Source: Pseudoips prasinana (taxonomy: Eukaryota; Arthropoda; Insecta; Lepidoptera; Nolidae). Taken from it: 64,000 bases of DNA. Below the pieces are notes generated by a model. It had not been told where the DNA came from. It was given only the letters and a program-made list of their open reading frames with translations, and searched no databases. The number at the start of each line of letters is the position of its first letter. The stretch's first letter is position 1. Made by a program: the position numbers and the translations under genes. The stretch is taken from assembly GCA_951640165.1 (NCBI GenBank), contig OX621266.1, positions 992,001 to 1,056,000 on the forward strand, read 5' to 3'. This document shows positions 30,194 through 40,505 of this stretch, piece after piece.

Positions 30194-30995
30194 ATGGACC
30201 TGTACTCAAAATTGTCTGAACAACTAGAACAGCTGGCTGAATCACTCTCCACCAGGATGACACAACAGGAAGAGGATCTGAAAACTGCAGCTGCTGCTGA
30301 AGTGCCACACAAAACTGTTGCTAGCTTGTCAAAGGAGTTGGCTGACTTCAAGAGTTTTGTATGCAGTACTTTGAATGCACTAAGAACCCAGATTGAGCTC
30401 CTTATGTTGGGCTTGGATAGGCATGAGATGGCATCACGCAGGAAAGTTCTGCTTCTCCATGGAGTAAAGGGCGAAGAAGATCCCATATCATCTGCTGTAG
30501 GCATATTACACAACCAAATGAAATTGTCAGACATCACCTCATCTGATATAGCTGTTTGCCATCGCTTGGGATCTAATAAGAGTAAGCCACGACCTCTCCT
30601 GATTCGCTTCAAGCATCACACACAGCACAAGAAATGAAGTGTGGAAAACCAAGACTTCACTTAAGGGCACTGGTTTGACACTGACTGAATTCCTCACGAA
30701 GCCACGGCACGATGTCTTCATAAATTGCCGGAAATTCTTCGGTGAAAGGAATTCTTGGACGTCTGATGGGAAAATTGTGGTACTGCTGCCAGACAAATCC
30801 AGGCGGAAAATAGAGACTGCTGCTGAGCTTTGCCGTCTAACATCTCAATTCCCTGCCGCCCAGCCACCGTTAAATGCCACACGTAAACCAGCTTCCACGG
30901 GTCAAACGTCGCTCTCTGCAGATAAACCAGCGGGAGAAAAACCGGCGGCGACAGCTTCTACTTCTGACAAAAGGAGCCGAAGACAAGCGAAGTGA
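30194..30995 (+). pseudogene. Copy D ORF1, L1-ORF1p-like RNA-binding protein (one frameshift)
   Basis: ATG at 30194 (MDLYSKLSEQLEQLAESLS). A leucine-rich coiled coil spans residues 1-75. An RRM-like domain follows (RRKVLLLHGVKGEEDP, then AVCHRLGSNKSKPRPLLIRF), then a C-terminal domain (TSLKGTGLTLTEFL, KIVVLLPDKSRRKI) and a basic, disordered tail. The frame shifts near 30630; the rest is open to the TGA at 30993. Layout and length match copy E's intact ORF1 (257 codons). Coiled coil, RRM and CTD together are the plan of LINE-1 ORF1 proteins, which trimerise on element RNA. One indel alone makes it a pseudogene; a sequencing error is possible. Confidence 0.75.
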
Positions 30996-31351
30996 AGTTG
31001 TTTTGACCTCTTATATTTAGTTGCCTAATACTTGCGTAAATATGTCACATTCAGTTTTATTCATTGTTATTTTGCAACTCATTTCTATTATTTTGTGCAT
31101 TTTAATGACGGTATTTGGATTATAAAGTTATGCTAAACTTTAGGTTAACATTTTATCTTTGCTTGTTTGTGACATTGACTTTTTAAAGTTCGGTGAAATA
31201 TGTCTTACAAGATTTGGGCTTTTTGCCCTGTTTTGCGTTTTGTTTTTTGTGAGTGTACTTGGGTTGGCTTATTTATTTTTGATTTTTGGACTAAAAGGAT
31301 TATATAGATATATATTTTATTTACTTATATTTATATACTTATATACATTTT

Positions 31352-34227
31352 ATGTTAGACGACAACGATGACGCTGTATATTTATCGTGTTCGTCTTCTG
31401 TAAGTTCTGATGAACATTATGCTAGTGCGCTTAGCGATGATGAGTCACTTCAACTGCGTGATCAGTTATACTCACACCTCTCTTTCTCTTCTTCCAAATG
31501 TTTTAATACAGTCCACATCAATGCTCAAAGTATTCACGCTCACTTTCCCGATCTTTTGTCTTCATTCAATTCTGATCTTATTCATGCTGTTCTTATTTCT
31601 GAGACTTTCCTTAAACCTACACTTACCTCGGCACAGTACGCCTTACCCGGATATAAACTGTTGCGAAATGATAGAACTGGAAAGGGTGGCGGTGGTGTTG
31701 CCATCTATCTTCGTGCGGATCTAAAGCATAAGGTTATTGAACGGTCTCCAAGTCAATATTCAAAATCTGCTGAACATCTATTTTTAGAGGTTATTGTTAA
31801 CCACACTAAAATACTTTTGGGTGTATTTTATAGTCCATCGAGTCAGATAGATTACTTCTCTTCTTTTGAATTGAAACTCGAGAATCTGCATTCTCTTTAT
31901 GAACATGTAATTGTCCTTGGAGACTTCAATACCTGCTTGCTTAAAGATGATGCACGGAGTCGTCGACTCCTCTCTCTTGTTTCGTCTGTCAATATGCATG
32001 TCCTTCCTCTGAGTGCTACACACCATGATCCTCATTCCACTCCTTCTCTTCTAGACCTCATTGTACGTATGTCTCTTATAAAATTCGCTGCCCTCGACGT
32101 AAGTCACAGTTTATCTTCCTTCGCAGCTTTAAAAATATTTGTCTGGAACGTTTGAGGGCGGAAGCGGGCAGTATTGACTGGTCACCTGTTTATATCTGCA
32201 ACGATATTGACTCCAAAGTGGCCATGTTCAACCAGCTACTAATTCAGTTGTTCGACAAACATGCTCCACTCAAAAGGGTGAGAGTAAAACATGCCCCAGC
32301 CCCTTGGATTAATGACCAAATTAAAAAGCTGATGTCTCTAACGGATAAGGCCAAAAGGAGATTCAAAAAAAGTGCAACTAATGAAAACAGGGATATCTAT
32401 AAAAAACTCCGTAACAGATGCAGTCGTATGTGTAGAGATGAAAAGAGACGCCACATTTACAACTCTATTAATAACCTCAACACAGCACAGGTATGGCAAT
32501 TTTTAAAATCTCTAGGTGTCGGTAAATCTTCTAGTGACAACACAATAAACGTGGATATTAACATTCTTAATCACCACTTTTCTAGACCACCTGTCGCTAT
32601 GAGTGCCGGCATCAAAAGTTCCACTCTTGAACAACTTTTAAATCTTTCTAAGCCACTATGTACAGCTTTTTCTTTCACACCAATCACGGAGAGAGACGTC
32701 ATAAAATCCATAAAATCCATTTCCACCAAAGCGGTAGGTAACGACGGACTCCAACCACAAATGATCACTATCACTGTGGAAGAACTTGCTCCTATCTTAA
32801 CCCATATTATTAACCTTTCCTTGGAGTCAAGTTCTTTCCCTTCTGCTTGGAAAAAAGCTCATGTACTGCCGCTTCCTAAAACCACAAATCCTTCTTCCTT
32901 CTCTCACTACCGTCCAATTTCAATTCTTCCTTTCCTGTCTAAAATCCTAGAGAGCATTGTGCATAAGCAACTGTCTCATTACCTCTGTACTCACAACCTT
33001 TTAAGTCCTTTCCAGTCCGGTTTTCGTCCTGGCCACAGCACTGTCACTGCACTTGTGAAAATCACAGACGATATTCGCTTGGCTATGGAACAGAAGCTAC
33101 TCACTGTCTTAGTACTACTGGATTTTAGCAGTGCTTTTAATTCAGTGGACTTTGACATCCTGCTTGGTATCCTTTCCTCCCTGAATGTCTCGGCTTCTGT
33201 AATTGCGTGGTTCGACTCATATCTTCGAGGGCGCTCACAGTCTGTACACGCTGAAGAGTCTTTCTCTCAGTGGTGTGATCTTACTGCGGGTGTGCCTCAA
33301 GGTGGCGTACTATCTCCTCTTCTATTCTCCGTTTTTATAAACGTAATCACTAAAATCTTAACTTCTAACTATCATCTCTATGCAGACGACTTGCAGTTAT
33401 ATCGGCACTTCAAAGGAATTGAAACTACGGAAGCTATTTCTGCCATCAATAATGATCTTGAAAACATTAGCAAGTGGGCAAAATCTTTCGGCCTTCTGGT
33501 CAATCCCTCTAAATCACAAGCTCTCATTATTGGTGGCAGACACATGTTTAACACTTTAAATTTTTCAGCCATTCCTCCTGTTCTTTTCGATGATGTGCCG
33601 ATACCTTATACAAAATTTGCCAAAAATTTAGGTGTTTTAATCAATTGTAACCTTTCGTGGAACATTCACGTTGCAGAAGTAAGCAGGAGAGTATACTGTT
33701 CGTTTCAATCCATCAAACGTCTCCAAAAATTCTTACCGTTTCAGACTAAAGTCACTCTCGCTCAATCGCTTTTACTCCCTCTTCTCGACTATGCTGATGT
33801 CTGTTTCCTTGATGCAACAGAAGAACTTCTAGATAAGCTCGAACGCCTGCAGAACCTATGCATCCGCTTCATTTTCGGCCTACGGAAGTACGACCACGTG
33901 TCGGAGTTCCGGTTGCAATTGAAGTGGCTGCCTATTCGGCAGCGTCGGGACTGTCATATTCTTAATCTACTTTTTTCCATCCTTCATAACCCTGTTGCTC
34001 CCATCTATCTCCGTGAACGCTTTGAGTATTTGGTGCCCAGTGGCAAACCTTGTCGCACAGCTACATCTCTTCTTCTTAGGACTCCTTCCCATACTTCCAG
34101 CCGCTATAATGGTTCATTTACTGTTCGCGCAGTACGCCTTTGGAATTCCTTACCACATTCCATACGTAATAGTTCGTCATTGAGTATTTTTAAGAGCAGA
34201 ACTAAGAATCACTTCTTATCTCTATAA
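31352..34227 (+). pseudogene. Copy D ORF2: endonuclease (internal deletion) and reverse transcriptase
   Basis: ATG at 31352 (MLDDNDDAVYLSCSS). Endonuclease motifs: INAQSI, ISETFLKP, GGGGVAIYL, VLGDFNTCLL, TPSLLDLI. Near 32062-32074 about 80-100 bp are missing compared with copy E, which removes the catalytic SYHD (SDH) motif and shifts the frame. The second frame is open from about 32074 to 34227. It has PAPWINDQIKKL, NDGLQPQMI, LLDFSSAFNSVDFD, GVPQGGVLSPLLF, LYADDLQLY (about 33378) and the C-terminal GLRKYDHVSEF. The polymerase looks intact; the endonuclease is dead. Confidence 0.8.
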
Positions 34228-34416
34228 CTTACGTATATATAAGGTATGTAGGTTTATGTAGTTTATTAAATAGATATATATTTTTATAAGGTATAGTATG
34301 TAATTATTAGTGTGTATTTTATCAATATATTTACCCGACAAGGTACTTTATTATAATAGTTTGTTGTACACTGCCTATACCCATAATTTTGAAAATCTCT
34401 CTTTCCTGATGGTTTG

Positions 34417-34450
34417 CTGGAAGAAAATTCAATAATGAATTAAGCTCGCC
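34417..34450 (+). other. Conserved 3' UTR hairpin of LINE copy D
   Basis: Stem AATTCA / TGAATT (34426-34431 with 34436-34441), 4-nt loop ATAA, framed by CTGGAAGAA and AAGCTCGCC. Compared with copy 1, the middle stem pair C-G has become T-A on both sides, a compensated change. Confidence 0.7.
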
Positions 34451-34994
34451 TATGTACATGCCTTTTCTTTTGTTACTTCTAACTTATGTATTTATTTTAT
34501 GTGTGCAATAAAGAATAAGAATAAGAATGGCTTTAGCTGAAGATGTAGAAGCAAAAAATTCCTGAGAGGGCCCATCTGTCTCCATAGGCTGTGAGTGAGT
34601 GGTGCTAGAGGCTAGCACATCTCGAAGCTCACAGGAATGTGACAAGTTTGCATTTTCTTGTTCATTTTGCTGAATATTAGTAATATCCCTCAACACTTGA
34701 AAACCTGTAAAAATTATTACTTAGGACAAAATACTCAGAAGGCAAAACTAAATTTAAAGGAAATAAAAAGTGTTAATCCAGGGTGTCAGCTACCTCCATA
34801 CCAAATTGCATCAAAATTGGCCCAGAAATTTGAGTGTTAAGAAGTAATAAACACATTACCACTAACTGTTGCCGTAATTATATCTTGATTTTGGTATGGG
34901 TATCTGGGTAATGATTTAGGTATATTTCCGTAAAAATAAATTTCTCAGTATCAGCCTGAAGTCTGGAAGTTGGAGGTACTAAACCCCCATGCCA

Positions 34995-35655
34995 CACGTA
35001 AATAATAATAATAAAAGTATTTATTTTCTCTCACAAATAGGTTGGATACATTAACAATAACATGTCTCTCACTGTTAAGCCTATGTACATAGAATTTGTA
35101 AGTATGCAACCTGTTTTATGAGAGACTGGTGTCTGAAGTAGGTTTAGAAAAACCTGTAGTACAGGTCACCAGGATCCCATTCCGCGGATTGCATATTACA
35201 TGTATTTAAGAGCTTTAATTACATTTTAGATAACAATCAATTATTATGCCAGAGAAAAAAAAATTAAAATAAATAACAATAAAAATAAAAGACAAGGAAA
35301 ATAATATTTACACTAAAACTAAGAATTCTTATAAAAATAACAATAATTTTGGCTTAAATAAGGGTGTGTCAGTATATTGTATTTTATACGTGCGTTATGT
35401 GTGTGTTATATGTGTGTGTGCGCGTAGTATGTGACTAGAGGAAGTGTGTGTGTCCCGTCAGTCCTGTACCTAACCTCTTCCCGGTAATGTCGCTAGTCGT
35501 TCCATCAGATCATGAGAGTGATGGAATAGAAAGTGCCCCTGTGTTTGTGCACACACTTGTGCACTATAATATTTCCTGCGTAATTGGCTAATCTCCATTG
35601 AGAATGGTCACCATGGCCGAAATTCAGCCGGTAATACGTCATCATCATTATCCTT
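34995..35655 (-). repeat. Probable LINE 3' UTR fragment in an intron
   Basis: Read on the minus strand it ends in AATAAATACTTTTATTATTA, that is, a polyadenylation signal and an ATT tail. The body has a GT/AC-rich tract (35390-35450) and ATTTCGGCCATGGTGACCAT. No ORF. It lies in the intron between the THAP exon and exon 3. Confidence 0.45.
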
Positions 35656-35706
35656 TAATATTTAAGTGCAGATATTTGTAGTTTTAAGTATTGATAAATA
35701 ACTTAC

Positions 35707-35922
35707 CAGGCATGCCCAAAGTTGGTACAGCAACATAACTTAGTTTTCGTGTCCAAGTCAAATATTTCTGTTCAAAATGACTATCACATATTTTCCGATT
35801 TTTATAAATATATTGGTAATCCAGTGAAGAAATACTGCTGCCAACAGCATTCACCCATGTAACAAATCTCTCAATCTCTTTTGTTGGATCTGGAAACCCA
35901 TGCAGAACAACATTGTCTGCTC
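35707..35922 (-). pseudogene. THAP-domain exon of the P-element/THAP gene
   Basis: Minus-strand 216-bp exon between TTTTTATAG (AG at 35924-35923) and G|GTAAGT (GT at 35706-35705). It encodes VVLHGFPDPTKEIERFVTWV, then RKICDSHFEQKYL and AVPTLGMPG. That is the THAP zinc finger from the FPxxxxxxxxxW helix to the C-x2-H pair and the closing AVPT box. The first Cys pair must come from an upstream exon (candidate near 36640). THAP domains bind DNA; in P-elements and THAP9 they recognise transposon ends. This exon itself is undamaged. I list it as pseudogene because the catalytic exon is broken. Confidence 0.75.
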
Positions 35923-36605
35923 CTATAAAAATAAGATAAAAAATCAGAGTAGTAATCAACTAATTCTCATACTGGAAGGCTACTCAAACAAAAAAATAAA
36001 GAAATTCAACTAACAAAATCCTATTTTTAAAGTTGTCTCTCATTTAACTGGTATGTACAAACACTACGCAAACTGTTTAAGGGCATGCTCAGCTATTAAT
36101 TCATTCAATGAGTGGTATTTCAGTATTAGGCTGATAGTGCCAGGAATGCCTTAGTTAGATCATAGGATTGATTTGTAAAGTATGGTGTGCAAGCTTAACA
36201 AACTGACAAAACAAGTTCTTCACAGATTCCACTAAGTGATTCAGTGAGTTATATACTACACAGTTCATGAGCAGATAGGTTTACAGGAATAATAAACTGA
36301 TTTCTCGTAATGGGAGAAAACATATTGCTATTGCAGCACTGACAAAAAAGTTTTTCAGATTCCGCAAAACCCCAATAAATTAATCTTAATTTTGGATCAG
36401 TGGGTTAGTCTGAGGGGGGAATTAATCGATTGTATTGTATCACTCATGAAAATTAGAGCGCAATGTAGATTATTATGTGCAAGTATAACCTAACGTTCCA
36501 TGGTCAAATTTTCTATGACAATAGGTAGTTATTAGATAAATAACTTTTCTATAATTCGAAAGTAGTAGTTAATACGACTTAAATAGATTAAAAAGTAGTG
36601 ATAAC

Positions 36606-36660
36606 TCGCGAGTTTTGCCACATCTTGGAAAACAACAACTTCTCACAGAGCCGGTCATAA
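36606..36660 (-). other. Candidate first exon of the THAP domain (weak)
   Basis: A minus-strand frame from ATG near 36657 reads MTGSVRSCCFPRCGKTRE, which supplies a Cys-x3-Cys pair at the right place for a THAP finger. The only nearby GT donor (GAGTTATC) leaves two bases, whereas the next exon needs one. So either there is an indel or the true exon lies elsewhere. A perfect 13-bp inverted repeat (36664-36676 with 36686-36698, ACATTTTCGTTGC) sits just upstream. Confidence 0.3.
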
Positions 36661-36849
36661 TGAACATTTTCGTTGCTGATCGGACGCAACGAAAATGTCC
36701 AAATCAAGAAGAAAGTCGGAGTCCAATGAGTAGTGCAGGAGTCAGGGGTGCTGAGAGGTATCTTCGGAGTCCGGGGGTGTAGCCAAGTCATCGTAATTTT
36801 CGAATATAAAGATGTTGAGCACATTCACGAAACGAAAACCGAAACGGAA

Positions 36850-37179
36850 TGACCACAGATAACTATATATATTAGTAATGACATAAGTGACATGAAAGCT
36901 TGATTGCCAAGATGGCGATATTTATGATCCAATACAAAAAATAAAAGCGATCGGCTTAAAAATCAGCAAAAGTCTAATATTGAAAATCATTTAAATTATT
37001 TATTTAGTTAAAGTGGTAAAATTAAGGAGATATTAAAAATACACAAAGAGGTAATTGTTATTCTTAGTGCACGTAAAATTTAGTATTAATTCCTTTGAGT
37101 TTTATGCGTGAAAGGAAACGTTTCATTTGACGTACTATTACTATTGCCAGTTGAAAAAAAATGTGTGTAAAAATTTAAA
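36850..37179. other. AT-rich DNA, no feature
   Basis: No ORF with a domain, no repeat recognised within the window. Confidence 0.5.
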
Positions 37180-37500
37180 ATAAAATAAAAATCAAATAAA
37201 AAAGGTTTTTATTCACGTAGACTTTAAAAAAGCGCTTGTAAATAGTCAAAACATGTTCGTAATAATATATAATTAATTCATAATTATTTCTAGGTACATA
37301 TAGATATTTAGGTACACGGATTGTAGGAAATAATTTACAATACGATTTATTTTATAATAGTAACGATATTTAGCTAACTTAAATTAAGTCATTGTCAAGG
37401 ATTATGTGTAGGCTTAATTATCTAAATTTTAGCTATATTTTACTACATATTATTGTCTGAATGGTTCTGTCTATATTAAGCACCACTAAATTGACAATAG
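37180..37500 (-). repeat. LINE 3' UTR fragment (inverted partner of 46510-46825)
   Basis: Read on the minus strand it ends TCTACGTGAATAAAAACC followed by a TTTTA-rich tail. Blocks ATATAGACAGAACCATT, TAGCTAAATATC and CAAGCGCTTTTTTAAAGTCT are shared with the plus-strand copy at 46510-46825. Non-coding. Confidence 0.75.
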
Positions 37501-38754
37501 CGGCATCTACCGCAAATGTACTAAACTATTAGGATCCTCAAAATTCCTTTAAAAAGTATTATTACCTAAGTGAAATGCCCCTGCACCAAAGATATTATAA
37601 ATATAACAAGATTGCGCACTCCAAGATTTAGTTCAAAGTAAAATGAACTCAAAGTCTTTAAGATACAGTCCATTTCTCTTTGTAGTGTACCAATAGGAAA
37701 AAACGGACCACTTGAGAGGCTCTAGTGCTGGAATCTGTCCCTGTCTAACAGATGGCCAGCCTAAAAATAACTTACTTGACGTATAAAATAGTAGAGTTTT
37801 TGGTCTATGGACCTAGGATTATGTTTTCATATAACTATAATTAAATAATTTTTATTTATTTAAGACGTACACAACGTTTTTTTAAACTATGTCTTATTCT
37901 TTGATAGCTTTTTAAATACATTTAATTTGGGTTTAGTAAATTCAATAGCAGTATTTATATGTGGAGGCAGGACGGCATGAAGGCTCTTCACCACAACTCA
38001 TGCTCTTATAATTTTATGGGTAGGTGAGGGCGGAACAGAAATAAATTACTTCAAATTACAATCAACGTAATTCACAAGAATCACGATTTAATTAGATGTC
38101 TAGTGATTACTACAATGTAAAATCAATCAAATGAAATCTTAAAATATCGTGATGGCGAAGATTCTCAGCGATTCGTCACAAGCGTGGTGCGCGGGCGCCG
38201 TCTCGTTCAAAAGTGACTTCAAGATGGCCGCCCACACTACCATCGACAATGACGCTTCGCTAGGTTGACATTGACAGTCCTGTCAACCTGACGTTTGACG
38301 TAAACGCCGTCATATAAGAAATGACGTTTACCACACCCAATTTGTAAACAAATATGGCGAATGTTTGTTTTGAAATTATTTATCGTATTGTGCTCTAATC
38401 CGGTTCCAATTGGCTTAAAATGGTTTTAACTTGTTGCGTGAAAGGGTTCACAAGTAATTGTTATCTTGTAATGTTTCTATATTTTAGCTAAGTTTCGATT
38501 ATTCGTGAACCTTTGCTATGAGAGGACGTGTAGTTGGTTGCTGCGGTGTATTTAAGTAATTAGTTAATTTCTTAATTCTGAGTGCGCATTTTGAAGAACA
38601 TCGGGCCCTCTCTTACTATCTTGTGGAGTTTACCATTTACGACGGCGTCCATATTGGATTTTGTTTCTCCGTCTCATTTACACAAGCGTGCACCGAAACA
38701 CAATTTGTGAGTTATTTATTTTTAAAATTATATTTAAATCTGAATAAACATTCA
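37501..38754. other. No gene recognised; possible promoter-like GC island
   Basis: 38160-38340 is GC-richer and contains repeated TTGACA/CTGTCAA and TGACGTTT words. A plus-strand ATG at 38418 starts MVLTCCVKGF, which is faintly THAP-like but has no supporting exon. Otherwise AT-rich. Confidence 0.35.
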
Positions 38755-38850
38755 AAAAGACGAAACGCCTGGCGAGGCTCGAACCATCGACCACCACGTA
38801 ACGTGCGGCCTCCGTGTTGCATACAGAAGCCACTCCGCCACGAGTAGTGA
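38755..38850 (-). repeat. tRNA-like SINE head, antisense
   Basis: On the minus strand CGTGGCGGAGTGGCTTCTG is A-box-like and GATGGTTCGAGCCTCGCC is B-box-like, with a spacing typical of a tRNA-derived promoter. I see no acceptor stem, so I do not call a tRNA gene. A second, weaker pair lies at 39085-39150. Confidence 0.45.
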
Positions 38851-39239
38851 GCACTGCAGCGCGAAATTAATAACTGCTACCTGCGGGCCGGTGCCACCTG
38901 TTGCGCCCGGTAACACATGTTGAGTGCTTGTCACAAGTCGCCTGCGCATCATTTTGCTATAATACTACCAACTACTTTAACAGTGAAACAACACAACTAC
39001 CGCTTTACCCGTTGTGTTGCACCACATTAATCGCTATTGGTGAGCCTACAATTTATTACTGCAGAAATAAGATACAAAAAGTGAGCACTGAGGTTTGAAC
39101 TTGCGACGCATCGTGTACGGTGATCGCTCAGTCGCGCTCGTTGGCGGCACGCCACGGATAGAAGAGGGCCTGAGGGCTGCATCGCGATATAGTGACCACT
39201 ATCGGCAACAATTCGCTCACTGAACGTGACGTCAAAACC

Positions 39240-40261
39240 ATGATGCACTCGCCTCCTAAATCTAGCTCCTCGCCTAGTGTTACTACTTTGCCTGGGAAAG
39301 GTGAAAATGTAACTCAAAGAAAGAAAAAACAGCCGGAGTCTGAGATAACACGTGCCATCAACACGCTCACACAGGATATGAACAAGAGACTTGACGAGCT
39401 TCGATCGTATTTTGATTGTGCGTTGAATAAATTGTCGGATAACATAATGACCATAAACACTGATTTGGCAACTGTCACTCATGTCACATCTGATATAAAA
39501 AGTGAACTAAACTCTTTGAGAACTGATCACGTTAGCTTGCAGAAAAATGTATCTGCATTAGAGGAAAAGCACGGATCTTACATACAAGACTTCGTTTCCC
39601 TCCGCGAAACTGTTGAATATGCGTCGGATAAGCAAAGTGACCTGCGGAAACGGATAGATTCTATGTCTGAGAAGACTGAGAACACTGAAGTTCTAAAAAA
39701 TAAAGTATTAGGATTAGAGATTAAGATTGATACCCTTGAACAGCAGGCTCGAATATGCAACTTAGAAATATGTAACGTCCCAGAGAGACGCTCTGAAAAT
39801 TTAATTTCACTCCTTGAAACAATAAATACGAATATAAATCATTCCATAAGTCAAAAAGACATATTTCTATCCATCGGGTACCACACGCACAAAAACAAAA
39901 CACCAAACCCAAAAACATAATTGTAAAACTTAACTCTCGTATACAGAGAGATAATATGTTGAGCGCATTCAGACTGGCGAAGGGCTTACAAACTGATCAA
40001 CTAGGAATAACTGGTACTAGTCAGCCAATCTATATGAATGAACACCTGACACTAAAGAATAAACAGTTATTTCGAGCAACCCGTGAGGCAGCCAGTAAGA
40101 ATAATTATAGATTCGTGTGGGTCAAGCATGCCACTATTCTTGTGCGAGAGGCTGACAGTGAACCAGCAATGGCCATACGTTCCCTTCAGGATATCTCCAA
40201 GATTAAGCCAAAGACTGTGTCTACAAATAAAAAAATAAAAGTGCGTGATGTGCATTCGTGA
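39240..40261 (+). pseudogene. LINE G ORF1, coiled coil and FP-like domain (one frameshift)
   Basis: ATG at 39240 (MMHSPPKSSSSPSV). A serine-rich N-terminus is followed by a long heptad coiled coil (about residues 45-190: LNKLSDNIMTINTDLATVTH, SLRETVEYASDKQSDLRKRI) and LEQQARICNLEICNVPERRS. This last motif starts an FP25/L1-ORF1-like RNA-binding domain. Near 39905 the frame shifts; the second frame carries IVKLNSRIQRDNMLSAFR, YMNEHLTLKNKQLFRATREA and YRFVWVKHATILVRE to the stop at 40259-40261. Many insect LINEs share this domain with baculovirus FP proteins. It is not evidence of a viral insertion. The role is RNA binding and multimerisation. Confidence 0.75.
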
Positions 40262-40505
40262 AGTAATATCAAGCACTGCTGTTGTTATAGTTCTGTACTT
40301 ATTTTACTTTTTGAGTTTATTATTGTATTTAAACCTTATGAGTATTTTGCCATACCAGATAAACTGCATCCATTTAAGTATAAAAAGGCAGTCATTTCTA
40401 TTGATACATAATGGTATAAGTTTTTGGTCTATATTCTTAGTGGTGATCGTTATTTTGTCTTCAATATTATTATATCTAACACTTTAAAGTCTTGTTCTTA
40501 TAATA

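Larger units (their letters stand above)
29983..34526 (+). mobile_element. CR1/Jockey-group LINE copy D, near full length
   Basis: Flanked by the 8-bp direct repeat ATGGCTTT (29975-29982 and 34527-34534). A run of 16 further Ts lies between the left repeat and the first element bases (GCTTGTGGGTAGTTATAG), which resemble the 5' end of copy E. The order is 5' UTR, ORF1 (30194), ORF2 (31352-34227), 3' UTR with the conserved hairpin, and an AATAAG-repeat tail. It inserted into an exon of the P/THAP gene in antisense orientation. Confidence 0.85.
29970..34704 (-). pseudogene. P-element/THAP gene, exon 3, split by LINE copy D
   Basis: Minus-strand exon from an acceptor TTTTTACAG (AG at 34706-34705) to a donor AAAG|GTATTT (GT at 29969-29968). 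It is interrupted by copy D (29983-34526 plus one TSD). The exon encodes FQVLRDITNIQQNEQENANL, a serine/threonine-rich linker with HSQPMETDGPSQEFF, and AKAMK at the split point. The THAP exon upstream ends with one base of a codon, and this exon starts with two. It ends with one base, and the catalytic exon at 5186 starts with two. This agreement of phases at two junctions is the main reason for putting the pieces in one gene. The linker resembles the disordered region between THAP and transposase domains. Confidence 0.6.

Noticed and set aside
38418..38460. Plus-strand THAP start (MVLTCCVKGF)
   Set aside because: Only one Cys pair-like run, no Cys at the expected second position, no supporting downstream THAP exon on this strand.
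38755..38850. tRNA gene on the minus strand
   Set aside because: A-box- and B-box-like sequences are present, but no acceptor stem or convincing cloverleaf can be drawn. More likely a SINE head.
39240..40261. Baculovirus FP-like protein as an endogenous viral gene
   Set aside because: The domain is common in LINE ORF1 proteins, and the ORF sits directly before the ORF2 of the same LINE.
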